The position numbers and the translations under genes are program-made. 64,000 bases of DNA from assembly GCA_037039925.1 (NCBI GenBank), contig JAXRKP010000238.1:289501-353500 (forward strand), read 5' to 3'. The notes under the pieces were generated by a model. It was not told the DNA's origin, did no database searches, and was given only the letters and a program-made list of their open reading frames with translations. The DNA is from Doris montereyensis. Lineage: Eukaryota > Mollusca > Gastropoda > Nudibranchia > Dorididae. Of this stretch, positions 44,575-56,800 are shown in pieces. The first letter of the stretch is position 1; the number at the start of each line of letters is the position of its first letter.

Positions 44575-45320
44575 GCTTTTAAAATGTCCGATAATATACT
44601 ATCACTTGTGACCCCAGGATAGCCACCTTTTGAGAGTTGGAAAAAAAGCTAATTTTTAAGACGTACTCTTAAACTACAAACTGGACAGGCTATAGATGAT
44701 GATTGATAACAAATTTGTCGTCTTTTTGCTGTGTTTGGCCCTGGCTGGTCTTCAGCACTGTTGCTGACATGAGATGAAAGAGTTGATCTAGTGTTTACGT
44801 GTCTAGATCTAGGGTACAAAGTGCATGGTTGGATCCATATCCCTAAAAAAATGGGAAATGACAAACGAGTGTGGAGTGTAAACGACCAAGCCAGCTTCTT
44901 TCAGTTCACATAAATAAGGGAGCACTTTACACAACAGGAAACTACTCAAATATTAATTATTAACGTTAATGAGGATGTAAATAAAGGAGTACTTTCAAAT
45001 TGTGCGAGGCTGCCAAGACCAACAATGTCAGTCAACGTAGGAAATTAAGAGAAAACGCTACTGCCCTTGTGTCGGCTTCGGCAACCAGCTGTCTACTCTA
45101 TTGTTCTGACTGTTCATAACTACTGTAAATGTGTCGGCTTGTGTCACTCAGCGAGTGGGTTAAACTCAAAATCAAATGTGCACAGAGCCACATTGTTAAG
45201 GCACAGGAGATGGGATATCTACATGAATATCTATAACTATAACTAATAGTAATAGTTTCCTGGTACTGCTTATTACAGGTTAGGGCCTTGACTTTTGACC
45301 CCAATAGGTGTTAACTCACA
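44575..45320. other. Intergenic, no gene recognised
   Basis: Nothing coding; ends at the LINE insertion. Confidence 0.5.
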
Positions 45321-45329
45321 GACTATCCA

Positions 45330-47217
45330 AGGTCCGACACAAGATTATGGCATCCGTACAGTAGTTGCTTGCAATGTTAGGGCAATTAATGGAAAGGAGT
45401 TAGAATTAGATGAAGAAATGGAAAAACTTGAAGTAGACATTTTGGCTATTATTACTACTATTAGTATTACAGAAACAAAGAAAAAAGGACAAGGAATAGA
45501 AAATGCAGGATCAAATCATACTTTAATCTTCTCAGGAGTAGATGTCAAAGATAGAACTAGAGCAGGAGTAGGTCTCCTAATGCTTAAAAGTAAAAGTAAA
45601 AGGCAAGAAATGCTACTAGAAAGTTGGAAATTTGTAAGCCCATGGCTATTGGAGGAAAATATTAAACCAAAAGGAAGAGAAATTAAATTATTAATAGCTT
45701 ATGGTCCAAACAAAGATGCCACCAAAGAAGAAAAAAATATCTTCGAAAATGATTTACAAGTAGCTGCAGAGAATCTCAAACCCAAACAGGAATTATTGTT
45801 TTTAGGAGATTTAAATGCTAGAGAAGGTAACAATGCAGAAACAGGAGTAATAGGTAAAGAAGGAGAGACAACAACCTTTCCAAATGGAGAAAGACTAATA
45901 GATTTTTGTCTAAAGAATAACATGAAAATAGCTAACACATTTTTCCTCATAAAGCTATCCACAAATATACAAGAGTAAATGAAGACAGATGTGAAAAGTC
46001 AATCATAGACTACATAACAGCAGCTCCCTTTTTACAGTACAATGGATGCAAGAGTAAGCAGAGGAGCTGAAATATTTAGTGATCATCACCTAGTAATAGC
46101 CAAAATGAGATTATTAACTGAAGAAAACAAACAGAAAAGGAAAGAGAAGAAAGCTACCAAACTCAAAATAGAAGAACTAAATAAACCAATTGTAAAATAG
46201 ATATATACCAATCCAGGATAAAAGATCTATCACTGTATCAAGTATCAGTGAAAGGCAGATCTGAAGGAAAGCACAATAGAAGAAAAATGACAAACATATA
46301 AAGAAACACTCCTCAGTTGTGCTGAAGAGGTCTGTGGTCACTGGTAGAAAACAAATTAAAGGAGAAAGGAAAAGAACAGCGTGGTGGAGTGAGAATGTCA
46401 AGACTAAGATCTAAGAAAAAAGGATGCCTGGAAGAAGTACTTGCAAACAAAGAGACCAGAGGATAGGATAGATTACGTGGGTAAAAGTAAAGAACTATCG
46501 CCAAAGAGGAAGTTAGGAAAGCAAAACAGGATCAGTGGGAAGAGTTTGGACAAAGACTTCAAGAATGTTATCAAGGAAATCAAAAGCTGTTCTGGGCAGC
46601 AATGAAGAGCATGAGAAAGACCAAAGCATGCCTAATACGACACATTAAGAACGTCAAAGGAGAAATAATGAAAGGAGACAGCGAAATCATGGAAATGTGG
46701 AGAAAGCATTTTCAACAATTACACAATCCCTTCAGAACATATGAAACAAGGAGTACAGATCAATTATTAAGACTTAGGCAGTAGGGAATACATTAGAGTG
46801 CAGACAGCCGAAATGAAACATCTAAGAAGAGTAGTAGTAGTAGGGAAAACTAAAGGAGACAAAATCAGAAACACCACAATAAGAGATCAAACCAAAGCAA
46901 ATAGCATAAAAACTAAGATAGAAATAAATCAACTGAGATCGTTTGGGCATGTTAACAGAATGAATGACAATAGAATAGTTAAATCAGTATACAGTGCTAA
47001 AACTCAAGGTAAAAAAAGACCAAAAGGCAGACCTCAGACTCAGAGAAAGTGGGAAGAAGATATAAAAGAGGCATTAACGCAAAGAAATTTAACTTTAACG
47101 GAAGGAAACAGAAAATACCAGGACAGGCAGCCTGGAGAAAAATCATTTCGGGCATCTAAAACCCATACGCCGGAAGGTAGAATGGGAGCTGATAAAGAAA
47201 GAAAGATAGAAGTGTAG
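45330..47217 (+). pseudogene. LINE copy 2: internally deleted, lacks the RT core
   Basis: 5' part (45330-45978): endonuclease with [38 protein letters not shown] and LFLGDLNAREGNN (the DLNAR box of APE endonucleases). Linker pieces run to about 46790 with stops. The next readable block, 46798-47217, is already the C-terminal tail (FGHVNRMNDN, KKRPKGRPQTQRKWEEDI) preceded by the EMKHLRR segment. The RT palm with the FADD box seen in copy 1 is missing, so about 1.5 kb was lost between them. No 5' monomers are present. Confidence 0.82.
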
Positions 47218-47659
47218 TTGCTGGATAAACTCACACTTCATAAAAGCACACTGCATAAACATACGCCTTCCTCCGTTGACCAATTTTTAAAAACTATATT
47301 TAATTAAATGTGTAAAGACACAGTCGACATGCATAAAGGCACGTTGTATCTCTGTAATTAGTGTAATACAACTTCATATCCATGCATTAGAGGCCCTAAA
47401 ACAAGTCTTTTGGTGAGTTTTTGTCAGAAATAATGGTAACATGAGAACAGATGGTTTTACTTTTTATTTTTCCCATTCATACTCTCATTCACACTTAATA
47501 CAAAATACAGATTTGGTGGATCATCAGGTATTCATCTTTCATTCAGTCTCTTCATATTTATTTCATTAAAACAAGAAGAAAAAAAAAAGGAAAATAGGAA
47601 AGGTGAGGGAAAGGGGTGGGATAGGGATACAACTTATAAGGCTTCCTTGAAAAAGTTTG

Positions 47660-47899
47660 TTATAGATGTTTGGCGTGATTTTGAGACGGAGAATCTATCC
47701 ACGTAGACGGTCGAAACTTTGTTTCTTCACGTGCCTTTTGTAGCCTCTCCCTGTCCTTCAAAATGGTTGATAATGTTGAGTTCGGGATGCCGTGCTTTTT
47801 ACACATCTCTGTCTTGTTTAATTTCTTTTCATCCACTTCCGAAAGAATATTGAGTTTTCCAAACTCCAATGTGTATGCACAGTGCTTTCTTTTAGACAT
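47660..47899 (-). pseudogene. Pogo/Tigger-type transposase N-terminal fragment
   Basis: Begins MSKRKHCAYTLEFGKLNILS and continues LNKTEMCKKHGIPNSTLSTI then LKDRERLQKA. This is a CENP-B-type (pipsqueak-like) helix-turn-helix DNA-binding domain as found at the N-terminus of pogo/Tigger transposases. The frame ends after 79 codons without CENP-B second repeat or DDE domain, so it is a truncated element or a small domesticated leftover. It could be related to the source of the TA-flanked MITEs nearby. Confidence 0.7.
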
Positions 47900-49425
47900 C
47901 TTTGACTGGCTGAATTAAAACTAAAAAACCCAGAAACGATCAAAAGTTCTCGTGATAGTGATAGTGATAAATGAATTAAATGAATGATGCACAGCGACTG
48001 GGAGACGAAGTGAATGGAAATGAAACGCATCAATGCTAAACTTTACACACCCCTATCTCCGTGTTGAAACTACACTACAATTAGGCCTTGCCACGTGCTT
48101 ACAACACTATACACTTACCACGGGCAAGCAAAAACATCTCGCCTGCGTGGTTCTACACCCCCACCTCCCCTTCCTGTGTCAGTCCCCCACTGTCTTCCCT
48201 TTTCGCCGTCTAAGCGATGTGCAGTGATTGAAGGGTTTGACTACCACCCCTCCCCCTCATCTCCTCAGTTACGCTCTTGATTTCATATCGATAGGCTTTA
48301 TGTGTGACCAAGTGTGACCCCTTTGCGGAATTATTGAAATTAAAGAGGATGAAACGGAAGAAAAAGGGGAAAATTGTTTCAGTTTAAAGACATTTGCGTT
48401 TAGAAGCATTTCGGTTTATCATACGAACTGATACAAAGACAAAGAAGAAACTTGTACAAAGTACAATTTATCAATTTCTTTGCGGTTCATCGACTTTTTC
48501 GGTTTAAAGTATTTCTAATGTATTTCTAATTCATTTAACACTGAAAATTAAGTGAATGCTAAAAAACAACCTTTGAGAACAGTTATGCGTTATGTCCCCT
48601 GATTTCAAATTGCAAAGAAATAGCACAAACAAGGCAAGGTTGCCACTCGCAAATGTCCACTGAACTGGAAGTGATCTCGTAAATTTCACTGATTGCCACT
48701 AAGATTTGCATGATCATTTTTTACAAGTTATTGATGACAGTATCAGTAAGGTGATTAAGGTGGTTTGTGACTTAGACTTGACTAGAGGATAAACCCCAAA
48801 TTTAAAAAAATGTACTTTTGCTCTTCTTATTTCCTTAGCAACTGGAATGATCCAGTCAGAAGTTTTCAGAAATTGGAAGGAAGTCTGATTTATAATGGAA
48901 AACTTTCACATATATAACAGTGCCTGTATAGTTTAAAAAAAATAATTCTGTTTCAAGACTTGCTGATTTAATTATTTTCTCTTTTTATTTGTTTTTGGAA
49001 AGAAAAAAAAGATCATGTTTTGTCTTATATTTACAAATGACCCTTTCTTTTTACTTCTAGACAGGGCTCAAAGTACTCAGCAGACTACAAATCTTAACAT
49101 ATTCAAGGAAAGTTTTTTAAAGTAAAGGAGGATTATCAACGTCACCTTTGTTCCATTGCAAACAATATGCTAGTGAACTTAAACACTAAGTAAAACAATA
49201 TCACAATCACAGTATTTCAAACAACAAGTTTAGCGGTGGAATCAGGAATAAACACTAATATCTCGACATAGCCAAGACAATATTGTTAGGCTAAGTCAAT
49301 AAGGAGTTACAAATTTTAGGAACTTCTAGGAGGAATTATAAAAATAGAAGAGGAAAGAAAGAAATTTTAAAAGAGCTAATTTTCTTTGAGCAACATTTCA
49401 TTTAGCAATCTGCCTCTGACCTACA
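47900..49425. other. Intergenic, no gene recognised
   Basis: No conserved frame. A C/T-rich segment lies at 48145-48265. Confidence 0.5.
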
Positions 49426-49429
49426 TACA

Positions 49430-50206
49430 CAGTGGAATTCGAAAGAAACGATTTCGAAAATAGCGAGACTTCCGGAATAGCGCCATCAATCCATATCCCT
49501 GTTTTCCCCGTCTTTACTTTAAAAGTCAATAGAAAAACCGTGTCAATAGCAAGATCACAAAGATAGCCAACTCAGTTTTAGTTTAGTGACATCCTTTTTT
49601 CATCTACGTCTAATATTTAATGTTACTGTAAAACAAATATCAAGTCAAGAGGTAAATCCTATTAAAAACATACAATTTGGTAAAAATAAAAACCCTATAC
49701 GTGCGGTGACAAAAATGACTAGATCCAGTCAGACGTCATCTTGTCACACAGTTTGGACTGTTGGTGGGCTTGCGTGCACATGTAGCACATAGCATATTGA
49801 AGCACTTCACTGTACGAAATGATGACAGTGAGGAGAGGAGGTTGTCTAGACTAATGACATGACCCTCTCTCTCACTTTCATTCAATCTTCATGTATCAAG
49901 TGTCAATGATTTCAAGTCATCTGGATCAGACTGTAGTCGGTAAGTGCCAAGTGATGACAGCACGGTGCCACCTGTGCGATTGAGATTTTTAATTTTAAGA
50001 AAAAAAATGGTGTGACATTTGAAAAATTAATTGGCGTTTAATCAGCATGTCAAGGGAAGTAGCCAATAAATTGTCTAACTTCTTCACTGACATGAGTTGC
50101 ACACATGTAAATTGCTATTTCAAGACAGCTCAGAAATAGCGAGAACTCGAATTTAACGAGATTTTGTGGTCAGTCTCAGCGATCTTGCTACTTCCGACTT
50201 CCATTG
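49430..50206. mobile_element. Pogo/Tigger-like MITE 3, ~777 bp
   Basis: Left end CAGTGGAATTCGAAAG and right end CTTCCGACTTCCATTG are imperfect inverted repeats; the right flank is TA, the left CA. Subterminal ATAGCGAGA and AGCAAGATC motifs recur. It lies just downstream of the METAP1 stop codon. Confidence 0.65.
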
Positions 50207-50659
50207 TATTACCACACACTTATGAAATCATCATGAACTACAATTCCAGATTAACATTGGGTAAAATTTTTATTTGAAAGCCTAAAGGTTTGATTTCATA
50301 CAATTTTGATGAGGTGATCCATAATACATAATATTTATGTATATATGTTAAAATTTAAAATTCTGTACAAAAGAACTGTTGAGGGCAACGGATGCCCATC
50401 AGTGTTATACTTGATAATCCTCAGTATGTTAAAATATCATGACCATAGAAATAGATGTTGACAATGGACAGCTTTCTTTTTATGACATAAAACTTGGAAA
50501 AAAAAGCAAAAAAAAAAAAGAACAAAAAAAAAGAAAAAAAACAAAGCGCATTTGAACACCATAAAAAATGCATCCCCAAGTAAAGTAATAGTAATAATTT
50601 CATAAGCAGCACTCAGAATCTCGTCATCCCCTCTCACTACTAAGACACAATCACAGGGT

Positions 50660-50843
50660 CTATTTATTATTCGTATAGGAGGGATGGTCCATGAAGTGTG
50701 GCCGCCCATCCCCATCTCTTCTTCTAGTCAAGATCTCACAGCCCGTTTCCGTCACCAGCAGGGTGTGTTCAAACTGAGCTGACAGTTTTCCGTCTTGGGT
50801 CACTGCTGTCAGTTGTCTGGCCAGATGCTGTCCCTCCAGGTGC
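50660..50843 (-). CDS. METAP1: METAP1 last exon with one-base deletion
   Basis: Acceptor TTGTCAG/GCACC. Encodes [11 protein letters not shown], then the expected Trp codon is TG with one G missing; after it the frame resumes as [19 protein letters not shown] and ends SYTNNK with TAG at 50660-50662. Length is 184 nt where phase demands 185. Confidence 0.88.
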
Positions 50844-53800
50844 CTGACAAGGGTGAAGGAGAGAGAGGAGAATTAAAGATGAAAGTAGATTTATTTATGG
50901 TAGGGCCTACATTTACAATTATACAGTGGGAGCAGCATCCAAGACCACACTTAATGAAATGTCAGCTACAGCGAGGCCAATAGAAATCCCCCTTCATAAA
51001 AAAACGATACATCCGACGAGGACCTGGCATGTGTAAAATCACATACAACGAGGTTGTGCCGGGTAATTTTGTTATCAGTTACCAGCGAGAGGCACCCTAA
51101 ACGCTCAAGTCATTGATTGATGCTTCACTGTGTGCGCATGTGTGTTTAGGAGTCAAGATGGATGACTTGTTAATTGTTAACAGTCACGTCAGGCTGTGTA
51201 GTGTGAGCAAAGATACTAGATCAATTGTTCTACTGCAGTATTGTTGGTGTGAGTGAGTGGAAGATTGGCTAGTGAGGAAAAGCGTTGGACCAATCAAAAT
51301 GATTTTAGTAACCGACACGACCTTGTTAAAGGCCACGGGTTAAACCTGCCACCTTACTATACATGGATGCGGCTCAGGGTTAAGCTAATTACAATTTTTT
51401 TAGCTGTTGTTCACTTTCTTCTATTTGTATGCCGTACTATCGTTCACCCCTGTAACTGTAACGTACTGTACCGTCGCTTCATTCTGATTTATCAAAATGG
51501 CATCTACCACTATATCAAAACCCACAAAGCGCAAATGCCTTTCCTTTGAAATTAAACAAAAAATACTCCATGCAGTTGAAATTGGAAGTTCCTTGTTGGC
51601 TTCGCATTCAACGAAAGGTCGCATACAACAAGGATCTAGCGTCAGTCCTGACAACCTCGTTGAATCTGACTCCCACTGTAATAAGTTAGTATGGTTTCAT
51701 TGCAATTCTCCCCCTCCACCATACGTAGTGATCTCAGGGTGAATTAAAGGGATACAGCAGAAAGAAAGATGCGTACAAGAACGGAAAGAAAAAGTAGGAC
51801 CTACAACTTACCAGTAGCACTACCAACCGTCCACACATGGCCGAGTAAATGATAATTTGACATTACAGAAGTTACCGCCTAAATGCTGCTGCCTTAATCA
51901 ATTAATGCCCGCAATGTCATTGTTAGTAAAATCGATTTTTCGATATAAGTATAAGTTGCCCATGCCCATTTCAAAACCAAGGTTTGCTCCTAAATGCCAG
52001 TCTCAACAGCAACTGCAGGTATACTCTTCTCCAAATTATCATAAAGTTTGTCCGTAAGTGATTAAAAATTCTCCTTTTCCCTAAAAGTATAATGTAATCT
52101 CATCGCTAATAAGGCTATTTTATGTTCGTCAACAATTTACCATGCATTGTAACCACCCTACATATACCTATCCAATGTAATGTAATAAAAGATAACCAGT
52201 CTCTTCTTCTTAACTTCACCTACTGAATCATACAGCCTCCCATTGGATCACTGGTTTGTCATTAGGCAATTAGAATTGAACAGTCTTCCCGACTGCACAC
52301 ATGGCTCTTTCCGTGATGCCATAAGTTGCAGGAAATTACCTGGCGTTTTAAATTTGACTGGACATGCATCATGTGTGAACAGTTTTATTGCTTGCTCATC
52401 TTGCATTGGCCGTATTTGTTCTGCCTTCAGGTCTTCGTGGCGAGCAATGGTCAACCCGCCTGTGTGCTCATCCCCTAAGCATTGAAGAACTTCATGGTTT
52501 CCAGATGTTCCCATTTCTAGTATTCAATTTTACATAAAACAGAGGACTTTTCTAAAAACAAACGACCTGGTTAGGAATCTTTATCCTTGTCGGTCCATTG
52601 ATCATCCCCCAATTTTTTGCACTGACCGATTTTCACCTAAATGTACTTTTCACCTAAATGCCCATTTATTCTGCTTCCCAAGCACCAGGCATTTAGGTGG
52701 TACAGTGGGAGTTGGATTCAACGAGGTCGTCAGGACTAACGCTACGTCCTCGTTGTAAGAGACATTTCGTTGAATGCGAAGTCAACAAGGAGCTTCTCAT
52801 TTCAACTGCCTTGATTGTGTTTTGTTTAATTTCAAAGGAAAGGCATTTACACTTTGTGGGTTTTGATGTAGTGGCAGATGCAATTTCGATAAATCAGAAT
52901 GAAGCGAAGGTACAGCGAGTTACAGAGGTGTGAACACTAGCACGGCATAGAAGAAAGCGAGCAACAGAGAGACAATTAGTGATAAGCCTAACCCCTAGGC
53001 CTTTAAGGAGGTTGTGCCAGTCATTAAAATCATTTTAATTGGTCCCCACTAGCCAATCTTCTACTCGCTCACACTAACAATACTACAGCAGAACAATTGT
53101 TCTAGAATCTTTGCTCATACTACAAAGCCTAACCTGACTGTTAACAAATAATGAGTCATCCGTCTCGACTCCAAAACCAACACATGCACACAGTGTCAAT
53201 CAATGACTTTAGGCTGCTCCTTGCTAGTAAACAATTTAATGAAACGAAGTAAATCAAGTGAGAAGTCGTTGTTTCCGGCCTTTATCGACCGACACAACCG
53301 CGTTGTATGCGATTTTACCCATGCCGGGTCCTCGTTGGATGTGTTGTTTTCGCTCTGCCTTCGGGTCTTCGTGACGAGCAATGATCAACCTGCCATTTTT
53401 TTTTATTAAAGAGAATGAAGAAAAAAGGGGGATTTGTGTTGCCGACATTTTGTTGAGTGCGATTTTGGTGGATGCGGCTCCCATTGTAACTACTGTAATA
53501 GTGCCTGCGGTCTTTATATGGATGTGACATTGGGCTTTTATGCATTGCATAAGCGGATACAAAGTAAATTGGTTCTAAATTTGAGAGAAATATATATTAA
53601 CATGACTTCTGTTTGTCGTGATATTTCTGTATCGTATAATAATTTTACGACAGGCGCAGCACCTTTTGATGCCAGTGCGGACAGCACTAATTTTTTGTTG
53701 CATAATAATAGAAATAAAAATAAGTCTTTCAAATTTTCTCGAGACTCAAACACTCAGTGAAGATGCAACAGCTGACAAGGTATTAATGTAACTCATAGCT

Positions 53801-56800
53801 GCAAGCATTACAGCACCATTCAGTTACTAGACTTGGTACTGGTTACCTGAAATTAGAAAATGGTTCTATATCTCATATGCAAGACTAATTTCTTACCTTC
53901 TGAAATCATTGGCTCAATAGTGAAGATATGACCTGGTTTCATGATACCAATTGCTTTGTTTTCTGAAAAGTAGGGAGAAAAGCCATTTTCAATGCTATAT
54001 AAATATATAATAATGAATTTTATGACACTGCCTGTTACTTTGTCAAAACAGGCTCCTAAATCACAAAATAAAACTGTCCGATAATTTTTAAGTAGTTTTG
54101 ACTATCATCAGTTTGTGTTACAGACGTAAAATCAATTTGACAAATGTTTTCTCTCATATTGTGTTTGCATATGATGCTTTCCTTTTTAACAAAATATGTT
54201 TACAACAATCAATAGTATCTCTAGTATATGCGACATTCACTTCCACCCGCCAAGATGACACATGATTCATTCACAACTTGAATCGTTCGTCACTGTCATC
54301 GTTGTTTCTTTTTTTATGGACTCCAGTTTCGTGCCAGTCGTTGCGAAAAGGTAAGTTTTAATAATCTAATTTATCTTATGGGAGGAGTTCCGAATTGAGG
54401 AATCAGGGTAAGAATCTATCTAGATCTTAGATTCTAATTCTAGACGTGCGATTAATTTATTATTATCATTATCTAGCTCTAGATCTATGGTACATGCGAT
54501 GTACATCTATGGACCTAAAATGTTGGTTTTATAATATTATGAATAGCCTATGTATATTTTATATAAAAAACAACTCTATCATCTTTAATCAAATCCGCAT
54601 ACTGTGATTTTCCCCTTTCTTTTTCATTTCTTTTATTAACACCTTTTAAAAACATTTTCTTTTTCACACGATCAATAGAGATCTAGTAAAGCTAGATTGT
54701 AGACACAAGGCTTTGTAATAAAATCTACATCTGATGTATATCTAAATCTAGAATGTAGATTCTAGCCAAACTATACAAAGCTCTATCATCTTTGGGCGAT
54801 TCTGCATCCTGCAATTTTATCAATTCCGTTTCCGAGATAGTTTTTTAAAAACGATTTCGAGTTCCTCTTTTGTTTAATGCTTATAAATTATTGAAAATAA
54901 TTTTTTCCCACATGATCGAAAGAGATCTATTAAAGCTAGATTCTAGAATCTAGGTCTTTGATCATATTTCTTTCTAGAGCTCTGAAAGATGGTCATTGGA
55001 AGTTTATCGGATTTTTCAAACCAGTCAGTTGAGTCACTGAGTCTAGACAAATGTGTGAACCAACATGAGGCTGTTTATGACATATTGCAGCTTCAGTTGG
55101 TTCATCTTTTGGATTTTGACCTGGTCATCAATTTTACTGCCTACAAGGTCATTATTATTTCTTTAAAAAGTTCATCAGATTCTAAAAGCCAGTACGGTCT
55201 AGACAAAATAAGTGTGAATCAACTTGGGGCTGGTTGATATTGCAACTTCAATTGGTTCACCTTTCTGTTCTGGATCTGTGCATCAAGTTTTATACTTTCT
55301 AGGTTGAATTACAATGACCTGCTCAGTATGTCTGTGCTTTCAGGTTGTATCTACTACAGTGGAACCTCTTTAATTGGGAACCCGGAGAATTGGGAAACTC
55401 TGCCAATCGGGAAGAAATCTCAGGGAACAGAATTTTTTCCTATTTAATTTACCTCTCTGGGAAAAATCAGGTCAATATTTTGCAGGCTTGCATTGATTGT
55501 CATCACCATTTCTCCCATATTTATTTATTTCAACACGCACTTGTTATTCAAATTTGGTTTCTGTGTTAGCAAAACGTCATTTATTACACCTGCATTAGTG
55601 CTACATGTGATATACATTACATAATATGCACACAATGTGCCAGTTCCAAGTGACACATCAGATATGCATTGCGAAGGTGTGAAAACAGGCGTCGAGCTAG
55701 TCCTTGCTCATCTACCTAACAATACAGGACTGACGGGACGGCGCTTAGAAAGCAGACTTGTGCACTGTCATAGTCTTTTATTGCCCATCTACACCGCCAA
55801 TCACAATCAACGATTCACCATGCCTTCTTGATTACATGTTTTTGTGAGTGTGAGTGACATCTCTGATGAATCCATCTTTGTTTTAGTTAACTGTACTCGT
55901 CCTGTAGCTACTTGTTCATTTAATTCTCCATTTTACCACTCATGCAACGGCTTAGGTACCTCAAACTACTGAGGGAAAACCAAAATGCTTAGGTTCATGG
56001 GAAATCGGAAAACCCGGCAAATCGGGATGATTTTACAACCCACCCGAGAGTTCCTCATTAGAGAGGGTCACTGTATTACTATAATCTACAAACATGGATA
56101 TCAAATATTTATATAACATATAACATATAGCATTATCAAATGATGTACACAAAAACATTCAAATGATCATCCTTAATCAATGTATTTATTTTTCTAAAAG
56201 TAAATTTTTCATTAAAATCTCTGAATGTACTCTAAATTTAGATTGTGGCAAATGCACTGACACTAGCTCATCCGTTTTACTTTTTTGTTTGCTTTTGTGT
56301 GCAGTACAAGAGTTTTCGTGAGATGGTAGGGGCTTTAATAGAAAAAGGTCGTGCAAATCAATGTGCCAGTAGAAGATAAAAAGGACAATTCATGAAATAA
56401 GGCATCTTTTTATCTTGCATTATTATAAGATATATCCTTTTGTATTTACATCATTAATATAACAATTTATAGAACTGACACTTACTGCCATAGTGAGGTA
56501 CACTGGGAGTGGTGTGAAACAACCTGTAAAAAGATTTAAAATAAAATATATTCATGTATCACTTTTATTAACCTTGCATTATTATTAATATACACACTTG
56601 TATGGAAGAATAAACTTCTTGCGTTGTAGAGTGGAAAAAGAAAACAACGTTTCAAGTCATGCTCTGTTAAATGGCTGCTTGAGGACAACATACAAATTAT
56701 TAAGCAAAAAACACAATAATAAAAGAAACAGCCATTGGAAGTAACTTTTACAATGAAAATCTTTAGAACTTTTATGTAACATTTAAGTTTTAGTACATAC

